From the NCBI GenBank assembly GCA_964426675.1, contig CAYRRM010000013.1:4582-68581 (forward strand): a DNA stretch of 64,000 bases, read 5' to 3'. The translations under genes and the position numbers were made by a program. The notes beneath the pieces are model-generated. The model ran no database searches, was not told the DNA's origin, and saw only the letters and a list, made by a program, of their open reading frames with translations. Of the stretch, positions 1 to 8,163 are shown one piece after another (position 1 is the first letter of the stretch; every line of letters starts with the position of its first letter). Origin of the DNA: DYMC01 sp035406705. GTDB taxonomy: Bacteria > Verrucomicrobiota > Lentisphaeria > Victivallales > GWF2-50-93.

Positions 1-693
1 GGCACACCCTTCTGGAGTTATAACTGAATAATAAGCATTTTCAAGAAGCGCAATTTTATCCCCTACACCGATGCCAAGAGCTCCACCACTACCACCTTCT
101 CCTATTACAACAGCAATAAAAGGCACTTCAAGAGAAAACATTTCTCTCAAATTTACGGCTATTGCTTCTCCTATATGTCTTTCTTCTGAAGCAATTCCGG
201 GAAAAGCTCCGGGAGTGTCAATGAAGGAAATAATCGGTTTTCCAGCTTTTTCGGCTAATTTCATAAGGCGCAAAGCTTTACGATATCCCTCTGGATGCGG
301 ACAACCAAAATTTCTATGAACGTTTTCTTTTATATTTCTGCCTTTCTGTGTACCAATAAGCATCACTGGCTGATTTCCAAGTTTTGCAAAGCCACCTACA
401 ATAGCAGGGTCTTCTGCATAACGTCTATCACCATGTAGTTCCATAAAATCTGAAAAAATTCTTGATATGTAGTCAAGTGTATATGGTCTATCAGGGTGTC
501 TTGCAAGCTGAACCTTCTGCCATGGATTAAGTTTTTGATATATACTCATCTTCGTTTCATTTACCTTTTCACGCAGTTTTAAGATTTCATTTTCCACATC
601 TACATTAGTGGAACTTCCTATTCTTTGCAGTTCTTCAATCTTTGATTCAAGCTCATAAATTGGTTTCTCAAAATCTAGAATAACCGAAGCCAT
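1..693 (-). CDS. accA: Acetyl-CoA carboxylase carboxyltransferase subunit alpha (3' end cut by window edge)
   Basis: AccA forms the carboxyltransferase half of acetyl-CoA carboxylase with AccD and transfers CO2 from carboxybiotin to acetyl-CoA, the first step of fatty-acid synthesis in the cytoplasm. The visible 231 residues begin MASVILDFEKPIYELE and contain the family stretches ELHGDRRYAEDPAIVGG, RNFGCPHPEGYRKALR, FIDTPGAFPG and GEGGSGGALG. About 90 C-terminal residues of the usual roughly 320 lie beyond the left edge. A GAGGA ribosome-binding site sits in the tail of the upstream L,D-transpeptidase gene, two bases away, so the two are probably cotranscribed. Recognition is by conserved motifs and is secure. 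Confidence 0.95.
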   Translation of the reverse strand, partial: MASVILDFEKPIYELESKIEELQRIGSSTNVDVENEILKLREKVNETKMSIYQKLNPWQKVQLARHPDRPYTLDYISRIFSDFMELHGDRRYAEDPAIVGGFAKLGNQPVMLIGTQKGRNIKENVHRNFGCPHPEGYRKALRLMKLAEKAGKPIISFIDTPGAFPGIASEERHIGEAIAVNLREMFSLEVPFIAVVIGEGGSGGALGIGVGDKIALLENAYYSVITPEGCA

Positions 694-695
694 AA

Positions 696-1739
696 TTAAT
701 CCTCAATTATTACAGTTGTTTTTAATGGTATTATTGAAAAAAGTTCTTCCACATCTTCATTCTTCATCCTTATACAACCATTACTTGTTGCACTACCTAC
801 ACTGTTAGGTTCCCATGTCCCGTGTATGCCATAGCCCTTCAAATTTTTATCCGTTGTTCCAGCTGGAGTGAGAGCGAGCCATCTCGTTCCGAGAATATTT
901 TCAGATGCACCAAATGGAATTGCCTTGCCTTCTATATACCACACAGGATCTTTCTGTTTTGCGGTGATTATGAACTCTCCACTAGGGGTTCTCCCCTGTT
1001 TTCCGATTCCTACTATATAACGTTTAAAAAGCTTTTCTCCATCATATAGACGCAAAGAAAAATCTTTTTTAGAAACAACTATCTTCCACTGCCCTTGATA
1101 GATGCACAACGTTTTACCTGGAAAGATCAAATGGCTGCCTGGATCCATTCTATTTGCTCTTTGAATTGCCTCTACAGTAGTGTTGAAATCATCCGCAATT
1201 TTTACAAGAGTATCGCCTTTTTGAATAGTGTAGAGTTTTTTCTCTGGACATGGTATATCGCTATTAAATATTTCTATATTTACATTTCCTATTAAGTTTT
1301 CAATTTCATTCTTTTCAACAAGGTTAAAATCTCTTTTCCCATATAATTCATATAATAATTTTCTTCCCTCGATCATATTTCCAGAATTGATAAGATTCTG
1401 AACCGTTTTTATTTTCGCATCTATTTCAGCAGATATCTTATCAGTAAGAACATCCTTTTTAACAGAATCCTCTATTTTATTTTGATTAAGAGAAGAAGTT
1501 TTTGATGAGGAATCCTCTGGAGTTTTATTCTGATTCGTATTTTCCTCTTTGGAAATATCATTATTAACTTTTTTATTCAAGGAAGAACCTGCGTTCACTA
1601 TAAAAAATAATATTACGACTGTTATCAGAGCTACTATTAGAAGAATGGCCCAGAAAAAAGGAGACCTTTTCTCAGTTCTATATTCACCTAAAGACGGATC
1701 TTTCTGAGTTAATTTTACGAAATCTTCTTTTTTTGCCAT
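696..1739 (-). CDS. LysM-containing L,D-transpeptidase (YkuD family)
   Basis: This 347-residue protein probably cross-links or remodels peptidoglycan in the periplasm. Residues about 28-50 form one hydrophobic anchor near the N terminus. A Lys/Glu/Asn-rich linker follows, then a LysM domain (about 165-212, starting LYTIQKGDTLVKIADDFN) that binds glycan chains, and finally the YkuD catalytic domain. The catalytic signature is present: His in GIHGTW near residue 306 and Cys in TSNGCIRM near residue 322. It lies directly upstream of accA with a two-base gap, so it is likely first in that transcript. The family is clear; the exact substrate is not visible. Confidence 0.93.
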   Translation of the reverse strand: MAKKEDFVKLTQKDPSLGEYRTEKRSPFFWAILLIVALITVVILFFIVNAGSSLNKKVNNDISKEENTNQNKTPEDSSSKTSSLNQNKIEDSVKKDVLTDKISAEIDAKIKTVQNLINSGNMIEGRKLLYELYGKRDFNLVEKNEIENLIGNVNIEIFNSDIPCPEKKLYTIQKGDTLVKIADDFNTTVEAIQRANRMDPGSHLIFPGKTLCIYQGQWKIVVSKKDFSLRLYDGEKLFKRYIVGIGKQGRTPSGEFIITAKQKDPVWYIEGKAIPFGASENILGTRWLALTPAGTTDKNLKGYGIHGTWEPNSVGSATSNGCIRMKNEDVEELFSIIPLKTTVIIED

Positions 1740-1851
1740 TTCAGAAATTTCCTAAGAAAATTAAAATGAAAATAAAATATAATATGAAATGTTCTTTTTT
1801 GCAAAACTCATAATAACTAATTAAAATACAGTTTTTTTGTTAGAACATTTT

Positions 1852-2970
1852 TCAATGATGAGAAAATATTCTTTCAGGAGCATGATAAAGAGCAACACTT
1901 AGTTCATTCGCTTTTGCTATAACTTCAGCATCCTTTATCGAACCAGGAGGTGATACTATTGCTTTAATTCCTGCTTTTGCAGCTACCTCAATACCATCAG
2001 GAAATGGGAAAAAACCGTCACTTGCCATAACTGCACCATCAATAGTTTCCTTCCCTCCATATTTTGCATGAAATTTTGCTATTGCCTGCTCTATCGCCCC
2101 CACTCTATCCTGTTCACCTGTTCCAACTGAAAGTGTTTGACCATTTTTCATAATAACAACGCCATTTGAACGAACATTTATGTTCACATACCACGCCGAA
2201 ACGAGATCATTCATTTGTGTGTCAGTGGCGCTAAATTTCGATTTGACATACCCTAATGTTTTACTTTCCGCTTCGGCAGGTTTCAAATCAGAAGGCCCTC
2301 TAACATTTGTTAAAAGTGGCTGAGCAATTATCAAGGAGCCATCGGCGAGAACCTTTATTGTCTCATAACCTTCAGTATTATCTCCCACAAATGCGGGAAT
2401 AGAAGATAAATCACCACAAAGAATTATCCTTATGTGTTTATTTAGTTTAAATTTTTCACTGTCGTTGAATACTTTCAATGCATCGTGTGTAAAAGCTGGA
2501 GCAACTACACATTCTACAAAAGTACTCATTATTTCATCTGCTGTTTCTGCATCAACTTTACGATTAAAAACTACTACACTTCCAAATGCCGCTCGACTAT
2601 CACAATCTCTGGCTTTTACATATACTTCTTTGAGCGACTCATCAGAAATTTGCACTGCAACTCCACTTGGATTCACGTGTTTCATCACTGCACAGGCTGG
2701 TCTGGAGAAGAATTTTACAATATTTAAGGCATACGATATGTCCTCAAGATTTGTTTGAGATAATCCGCTTTTTCCCGTTTTTAAAATCTTCATACCACCG
2801 ATCGGGGAACTTTTTCCTTCCGGCTTATAAAAAGCTGCTGTTTGATGAGGATTAGTTCCATAACGTAAATCTTCAACTTTTTCGTATACCTGCCCTGCAA
2901 TACCGATTTTTTCAGGATAATTACCTTTATTTTTATTTAGATAACTGTTTCTGTTTAATTCTTTTGTCAT
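1852..2970 (-). CDS. purH: Stand-alone AICAR transformylase (PurH C-terminal domain only)
   Basis: The protein formylates AICAR with 10-formyl-tetrahydrofolate, the penultimate step of purine synthesis. It carries LRYGTNPHQTAAFY and the catalytic KHVNPSGVAV motif (Lys-His pair) of the AICARFT domain, but the roughly 200-residue IMP cyclohydrolase domain that precedes it in ordinary PurH is absent. The start is placed at 2970 (372 residues) because GAGGAG lies just upstream there; a longer open frame to 3030 only adds a hydrophobic, unconserved leader. Such single-domain forms are known in several bacterial groups. The cyclohydrolase must come from another gene. purB is also in this window, at 29 kb. 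Confidence 0.88.
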   Translation of the reverse strand: MTKELNRNSYLNKNKGNYPEKIGIAGQVYEKVEDLRYGTNPHQTAAFYKPEGKSSPIGGMKILKTGKSGLSQTNLEDISYALNIVKFFSRPACAVMKHVNPSGVAVQISDESLKEVYVKARDCDSRAAFGSVVVFNRKVDAETADEIMSTFVECVVAPAFTHDALKVFNDSEKFKLNKHIRIILCGDLSSIPAFVGDNTEGYETIKVLADGSLIIAQPLLTNVRGPSDLKPAEAESKTLGYVKSKFSATDTQMNDLVSAWYVNINVRSNGVVIMKNGQTLSVGTGEQDRVGAIEQAIAKFHAKYGGKETIDGAVMASDGFFPFPDGIEVAAKAGIKAIVSPPGSIKDAEVIAKANELSVALYHAPERIFSHH

Positions 2971-3145
2971 ATTTTTTCTCCTCAATAAAAAAACAAAGCA
3001 ATTTACGATAAATGTTGATTTTTTCAACAAAAAAATTCATATTAAAGTATTTTTTAGAAAATTTAAAATAAAACTTGAATTAATCATAAAGAGAATAATC
3101 TTAATGAACAACAAAATAAAACAATTTCTTATGGAGAATGAAAAA

Positions 3146-4249
3146 ATGAAAAGCTGGAAATTAACTTCAGCGATTGCTTTAATAGCAATTGCTACTGCCG
3201 CAATCGCATTCCTATATGGAAAAGATGAAGCAAAAGAAAAAGAAACTACAACACAAGTAACGCAAAAAGAAGAAAATTTGGACTTCATTCCAGAAGTGGT
3301 TGCTACTTATGGAGATAAGAAAATTACCAGAGAAGAATTAATCTCTCTCATTAAGGAAATTTCAAAGTCATTCCCGGGAGCAGCGAATAAAAATCTTGAT
3401 CCTGAAATCATAAAAGTAGTGGCTCCTAATATCGTTAATGGTATGATTGACAAAAAAATCCTCCTCGATCTCGCTGCGGCAGATGGAATAAAACCATCGA
3501 AAGAAATTGCCGTAAAACTATTTGAACAGTCAATCAGTAAAGTTCCTGAAAAACAAATGGAAGAATTTAAACAAAAATTGGCTGCAGAAGGCAAAACAAT
3601 TGATACATTTAAAGAAGAACTCACTCAACAACCTATGATGCAAGAAGATAGTGCCATAATGATGTGGAGGGAAAAGAATATAGACCCCAAAATAAAAATT
3701 ACAGAAGAAGATGTAGAAAAATTCTACAATGAACATAAAGATACATTCTCTACCCAGGAAACCGTCAATGCGTCACATATACTGGTAAAGAGCAAAAGCG
3801 AAAGCGAAGAAGATATGGAAAACGCAAGAAAAAAATGCGAAGAAATTAAAAAGGAAATAGATGAAGGTAAAATTACCTTTGAGGATGCTGCTGAAAAATA
3901 CAGTGATTGTCCAAGTGGTAAAGAGGCTAAGGGTAATCTCGGCAAATTCGGCAAAGGCTCTATGATCAAAGAATTCGAAGATACTGCATTTGCAATGAAA
4001 TTAAATGAAATTTCAGATCCAGTTAAAACTACTTATGGTTACCACTTAATAAAGGTTCTTGAGCACAATAATAGCGTTGTAACTCCACTCGCTGATGTAA
4101 AGACGAAAATTTCAGATTACCTTAAGGAAGAAGAAGCAAGAAAAGAAATTCAAAAAATTTTGGAAGAAAAAAGAAAAGAATTAAATGTAAAAGTTTTTCT
4201 CCCCGAAGCTCAAATACCTCCAATTCAAATACAACAAAATAATAAATAA
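3146..4249 (+). CDS. SurA/PrsA-like periplasmic parvulin-type peptidyl-prolyl isomerase
   Basis: A 367-residue exported foldase. The N terminus (MKSWKLTSAIALIAIATAAIA) is a signal peptide or membrane anchor. It is followed by a SurA_N-like chaperone region beginning EVVATYGDKKITREELISL and a parvulin (PpiC) domain at about 200-300, containing ASHILVKSKSE, DAAEKYSDCPSGKEAKGNLG, FGKGSMIKEFEDTAF and TTYGYHLIKV. The start at 3146 is chosen because GGAG precedes it by nine bases; an in-frame ATG at 3104 is possible. It probably helps fold outer-membrane or secreted proteins. It stands alone on the + strand and is divergent from the AICAR transformylase gene. Confidence 0.9.
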   Translation: MKSWKLTSAIALIAIATAAIAFLYGKDEAKEKETTTQVTQKEENLDFIPEVVATYGDKKITREELISLIKEISKSFPGAANKNLDPEIIKVVAPNIVNGMIDKKILLDLAAADGIKPSKEIAVKLFEQSISKVPEKQMEEFKQKLAAEGKTIDTFKEELTQQPMMQEDSAIMMWREKNIDPKIKITEEDVEKFYNEHKDTFSTQETVNASHILVKSKSESEEDMENARKKCEEIKKEIDEGKITFEDAAEKYSDCPSGKEAKGNLGKFGKGSMIKEFEDTAFAMKLNEISDPVKTTYGYHLIKVLEHNNSVVTPLADVKTKISDYLKEEEARKEIQKILEEKRKELNVKVFLPEAQIPPIQIQQNNK

Positions 4250-4296
4250 ATTTATAACGAGGTAAGTGAGGCGATAAAAATATTCTGGTAGCCCCT

Positions 4297-4470
4297 GCAT
4301 ATTTCACGAAATTAGCGTACTGGACCGATACGTCGAATGAGCTCTATTACTGCAAGTTGAAGATAACAAGGTCGGGACACCCTGCAATGTGGATTGACCT
4401 TCCAGGTAAAAAATGCGAAAGATGAAATATCGCAAATCGTAATTTTTGTAAAAAATCATACTCTAAAAAA
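4297..4470 (+). repeat. Degenerate intergenic repeat, copy A
   Basis: First of four related intergenic sequences. It shares with copy D (60.4 kb, reverse strand) the left end TGCATATNTCACGAAATTA, the core CTGCAAGTTGAAGATAA at equal distance, and the right end GTAATTTTT-GTAA-AAATCATA followed by CTAAAAAAA. In one frame it reads CIFHEISVLDRYVE, a stop, then ALLLQVEDNK, which resembles the start of a response-regulator receiver domain. There is no intact ORF. It contains an outlying TGCGA/TCGCA pair with an 11-nt spacer at 4414-4434. Confidence 0.6.
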
Positions 4471-4476
4471 AGACGT

Positions 4477-4559
4477 CTCTGTTTTTCGCACTCTTAATGA
4501 AATTGATGAAATTGAACAGGCTAATACTGTCGCTTTTTTATCAAATTCAATTTATTGAA
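4477..4559 (+). pseudogene. Possible LpxD-like N-terminal fragment
   Basis: Overlapping and following repeat copy A, one open frame reads VFRTLNEIDEIEQAN then TVAFLSNSIY and a stop. The pattern (leader, then an xAFLxNxxY-like block) resembles the N-terminal domain of the LpxD acyltransferase of lipid A synthesis, but only about 25 residues are present and no start or ribosome-binding site is apparent. It could be a relic or chance. This is a weak call, recorded because the 362-bp gap between the foldase and the LolA-like gene holds nothing else besides the repeat. Confidence 0.15.
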
Positions 4560-4611
4560 TACATCAATACGCTAAATCGTAAATTAAATAAGAAAAGCTG
4601 CTTGCTATATT

Positions 4612-5346
4612 TCAATTTTCAATGGGTAAAGTTTTTCTGAATAAATCTGATGGAATCCCATCGCTTGCAGAACCGACTTTTACATCCGTAAAAGCAACTT
4701 TTGTTCTCCATCCAGGACCATATATTAAAATCTCATCAACTATCCAATAGTTATTTTCTTTTTTGAACGAGCCTATTTCCATTGTCCGTAACAACTCATT
4801 TTTATTTTCAAACCATTCAACTTTTAGAGGAAATGCATATTCACGATTCAAAAGGACAACTGCTCTTTCATTTGCCTGCTCAGAGAAAAATTCTATCTCA
4901 GCACACTTTGACGTTTTGAAAATTTTATCTCCTGAGAATTTTACTGGTTCCCAGAATAAAAACGACATAGTTAATTCTTCGGGTCTGAGTCCAATCTGCT
5001 CGAGAACTTTTGAATTCATATCACCTTCTTTTATAATAGTTGGAGTTTTTGAATTAAAACCTTGACTTATAGTATATGTCTCAATATTATCAATAGTTAT
5101 CTGTGCAAATATCATTTCAGATGTAAATCTCATCCCAAGATAAATACTGTGTTCTTTTGTTTCTAAGTTTCTCTTTTTATGATAGATTTTTCCTGATAGT
5201 TGAGCCCAATTTTCTGATGCAGGAGCACGCCTTGCACGCTCTATTAACTCAAGTTCAGCTTTTGATATTTCATTTTCCTTCGCTGCCAGCATTTGAAGAA
5301 AGAAAGAAATGTATAACAATAGTAAAAAATATAAAAGTTTTTTCAT
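4612..5346 (-). CDS. Exported LolA-like (outer-membrane lipoprotein-sorting fold) protein
   Basis: A 244-residue protein with a clear signal peptide (MKKLLYFLLLLYISFFLQMLAA). The remainder has the alternating beta-strand character of the LolA/TP_0789-like fold: residues about 60-240 include GMRFTSEMIFAQITIDN, FWEPVKFSGDKIF and a C-terminal FTDVKVGSASDGIPSDLF, where short strands end in xxIPxxxF as in LolA-like proteins. Function is probably periplasmic lipid or lipoprotein handling, but this is inferred from the fold and location. A second protein of the same size and type is at 30525-31259. No operon partner is adjacent; the gene upstream diverges. Confidence 0.55.
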   Translation of the reverse strand: MKKLLYFLLLLYISFFLQMLAAKENEISKAELELIERARRAPASENWAQLSGKIYHKKRNLETKEHSIYLGMRFTSEMIFAQITIDNIETYTISQGFNSKTPTIIKEGDMNSKVLEQIGLRPEELTMSFLFWEPVKFSGDKIFKTSKCAEIEFFSEQANERAVVLLNREYAFPLKVEWFENKNELLRTMEIGSFKKENNYWIVDEILIYGPGWRTKVAFTDVKVGSASDGIPSDLFRKTLPIEN

Positions 5347-5422
5347 ATATTATATATCCTTTAAGAAAACGTTTATTTTTATATGGTAAATTCTAAGTTT
5401 TAAATTAATTTAACTCAAGTTA

Positions 5423-8038
5423 ATGAAAAGAAAATTAAAAAAGTATTGTATGAGTGAAAAAATATTTGATGTTCACGGCGGAAATATAACCGCTGCTGCT
5501 AAAGAATTAAAAGTAAAAAAAATACCAGAAAATATCATTGACTTTAGCGTGAATATAAACCCTTATGGCCCACCTGATAAAATAAAAAATCTCATATCTG
5601 AAGTAGAATTTGAAGATTTTATAGAATATCCCAATATTAATTCTGAAAAGGAAGAAAAAGCAATTGCTGATTCACATTCCTTCCATGAATCAGTGATTTT
5701 AGGCAATGGGACAACAGAACTCTTTATCGCAACATTGAATGCTCTTAAACCTACAAAAGCTATCTTTGCTGCTCCGTGTTATAGCGGTTATCAGGAGGCC
5801 TCTATTTCCACCGATATAGATTATGAATACACTATCTGCGCCTCTTACAATAATAATTTTAAATTTGATTTGTCAAATTTAATCCCAAAAGAATCAGAAA
5901 TAGTATTTATCTGTAATCCAAATAATCCTACTGGTACTATAATCTTAAAAAATGATATTTTGTCCTTTGCAAAAGAATTTCATAAATCATTTATTGCGGT
6001 TGATGAATCATTTATCGATTATCTCGATAATACAGAAAATTATAGTTTAATAACTAATACAATCCCCAAAAATCTGATTATATTTAAATCATTTACAAAA
6101 TTTTTTGCTATCCCGGGAATACGGCTCGGAGCTATTTTCGCAAATAGAGATATTATCGCAAAAATAAGAAAAAAAATCCCTTCGTGGAATATAAATTCAC
6201 TTGCGCACCGCATAGCCCCATTACTTTATTCAGATGCAAAATATATTTGCGAAATTCGCAAATTAAACGCTGAAAACAGAAATTACATGATAAATGCATT
6301 TTCTGAAGCGGGAATCAAAATTTTCCCCTCTCAAACAAACTTTTTACTCGGTTATTTTGAGAAAGAAGATATTTGTAAAAATTTCTTGAGGGAAATGCTA
6401 AAAAATGGATTCTTAATTAGAAATTGTAGCAAAATCAATGGACTTGATGGACGTTTTTTCAGAGTTGCAATCCTCGATGAAGAGAAAAACAAAAAACTAT
6501 TAGAAACTGTAAACGCATATTTTAAAGGTAAAAAAAATCTAAAAAGAAAAACCGTAAACAAAAAAACAAAAGCAATCATGATCGTCGGAACAAGTTCCGA
6601 CAGCGGAAAAAGTCTAATAACTGCTGCCCTATGCAAAATTTTCAGTGAAAAAGGTGTGAAGGTTGCCCCCTTTAAAGCCCAGAATATGGCTCTAAATTCC
6701 TTTGTAACGAGTAATGGAGGAGAAATTGGCAGAGCCCAGGCTTTTCAGGCAAAATGCGCAAATATTCATCCATCCACTGATATGAATCCAATCTTGCTTA
6801 AGCCAACAGGAGATTCTCATTGTCAGGTAATCGCCAACGGCAAAGTCTATAAGAATTTAAGTTCGGCAAAAGAATATTATAAAATCAATAAGGAAGTAAG
6901 AAAAATTGCCTTTAAAGCATATGACAGACTCTCAGAAAAATTCGATTTAATAATTCTTGAGGGAGCAGGGAGTCCAGCTGAAATCAATTTAATAGAAAGG
7001 GACTTTGTAAATATGGCAATGGCTGAGTATGCAAATGCAGACACATACCTCGTTGCGGATATTGATAGAGGAGGTGTATTTGCTCAAATTTACGGGACAA
7101 TAAAGCTTCTTCCACGAAAATGGAGACGACTTATAAAGGGCGTTATTATTAATAAATTCAGAGGAGATGAAAGCCTTCTCGTAAACGGGCTAAAAAAAAT
7201 TGAAGAACTCTCTGGAGTAAAGGTAATTGGAGTACTCCCATTTATAAAAAATCTTTTGATAGAAGAAGAAGATTCTCTGGGACTTAATAAATTCAAAATA
7301 AAAAATAACTCTGAGGATAAGTTTAAAATAGATATTGCAGTAATCAGGTATCCGCGTATCAGCAATTATACTGATTTTCTCATTTTTCAAAAATTTCCCT
7401 GCTGCAATGTAAGATATATTGAGAACACAGATTCTTTTGGCAAGCCAGATATAGTTTTCCTTCCCGGTACAAAAAATACACGAGCAGACCTACAATGGAT
7501 GAAAGAAAATAAACTTTTCGATAAAATTCTCGACTACAAAAGAAACAATGGACTAATATTTGGAATCTGTGGAGGTTATCAAATGCTTGGAAAAGAGATT
7601 TCAGACAAAAACGGATTTGAAGGAAAACCCGGGATAACTAAAGGTTTTTCATTTCTAAACATAAAAACTATAATTCAAGAAAAAAAAGAGTTAAAACAAG
7701 TTGAAGGAGTCGTAAATATTGAACTGCCTTTTTGCAAAAAAGGAGTAAAATTTAACGGATATGAAATCCACATGGGAAAAAGTTTCGGTTCAAAAATGGA
7801 AATACTGAAATTAAATAAAGCCACAAGAAAGAATATTGCGTGTTTTTCTGATGATAATACGGTATTCGGTACATATATTCATGGTCTCTTTGATAATAAA
7901 ATAATTGCAAGCTCTCTCATTAACTGGATAGCAAAACGAAACAAAAAAAACATAAATATATCATATCATGAAGACGATAGTTTTGAACAATTCACTAAAA
8001 TCCTCGAAGCAAAATTAAAAAAAGTCTTTCAATTTTAA
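5423..8038 (+). CDS. cobQ: CobD-CobQ fusion: threonine-phosphate decarboxylase / adenosylcobyric acid synthase
   Basis: One 871-residue frame joins two cobalamin enzymes. Residues about 10-370 are a PLP-dependent class I/II aminotransferase-fold decarboxylase (CobD/CobC): FDVHGGN near the start, NPNNPTG, and the PLP lysine Lys226 in SFTKFFAIPGIRLGA. It would make (R)-1-amino-2-propanol phosphate for the nucleotide-loop linker. Residues about 383-868 are CobQ: P-loop GTSSDSGKS (about 388-396), FKAQNMALNSFV, DIDRGGVFAQIYGT, and a glutamine amidotransferase domain with Cys716 in GICGGYQMLG and His near 819 in TYIHGLFD. CobQ amidates cobyrinic acid side chains. No strong ribosome-binding site distinguishes the 5423 start from Met10 at 5450. 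The UroD-like proteins elsewhere in the window may need corrinoids. Confidence 0.92.
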   Translation: MKRKLKKYCMSEKIFDVHGGNITAAAKELKVKKIPENIIDFSVNINPYGPPDKIKNLISEVEFEDFIEYPNINSEKEEKAIADSHSFHESVILGNGTTELFIATLNALKPTKAIFAAPCYSGYQEASISTDIDYEYTICASYNNNFKFDLSNLIPKESEIVFICNPNNPTGTIILKNDILSFAKEFHKSFIAVDESFIDYLDNTENYSLITNTIPKNLIIFKSFTKFFAIPGIRLGAIFANRDIIAKIRKKIPSWNINSLAHRIAPLLYSDAKYICEIRKLNAENRNYMINAFSEAGIKIFPSQTNFLLGYFEKEDICKNFLREMLKNGFLIRNCSKINGLDGRFFRVAILDEEKNKKLLETVNAYFKGKKNLKRKTVNKKTKAIMIVGTSSDSGKSLITAALCKIFSEKGVKVAPFKAQNMALNSFVTSNGGEIGRAQAFQAKCANIHPSTDMNPILLKPTGDSHCQVIANGKVYKNLSSAKEYYKINKEVRKIAFKAYDRLSEKFDLIILEGAGSPAEINLIERDFVNMAMAEYANADTYLVADIDRGGVFAQIYGTIKLLPRKWRRLIKGVIINKFRGDESLLVNGLKKIEELSGVKVIGVLPFIKNLLIEEEDSLGLNKFKIKNNSEDKFKIDIAVIRYPRISNYTDFLIFQKFPCCNVRYIENTDSFGKPDIVFLPGTKNTRADLQWMKENKLFDKILDYKRNNGLIFGICGGYQMLGKEISDKNGFEGKPGITKGFSFLNIKTIIQEKKELKQVEGVVNIELPFCKKGVKFNGYEIHMGKSFGSKMEILKLNKATRKNIACFSDDNTVFGTYIHGLFDNKIIASSLINWIAKRNKKNINISYHEDDSFEQFTKILEAKLKKVFQF
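6249..6259 (+). repeat. Iterated palindrome copy 1 (GCGAAATTCGC)
   Basis: Exact 11-bp core flanked by T and A (13-bp TGCGA-AAT-TCGCA). It lies in the CobD part of the cobD-cobQ gene, where it encodes Cys-Glu-Ile-Arg-Lys. Confidence 0.9.
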
Positions 8039-8163
8039 ACTATACCAAATTGCCTGTAGACTTCATTGACAATGATAATAAGTATCCTTCGCTAAGGAGT
8101 ACTCTCAAAAATACTCAAAACTTATCTAAAAATTTCTTCTTCTAAATAAATCTTTTTTTAAAG

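Noticed and set aside
71..319. Open frame on the + strand
   Set aside because: Antisense to the conserved accA codons; no homology or ribosome-binding site. Similar antisense frames across the window were dropped for the same reason.
4414..4434. TGCGA and TCGCA separated by 11 bases in repeat copy A
   Set aside because: The arms match the iterated palindrome but the spacer is 11, not 3; counted separately and not included in the 17.
5347..5422. Cobalamin riboswitch before the cobD-cobQ gene
   Set aside because: The divergent gap is 76 bases, too short, and lacks the B12-box.
8082..8107. Hairpin between the cobD-cobQ and serA genes
   Set aside because: Arms pair only with a bulge and no T-run follows on either strand; not called as a terminator.
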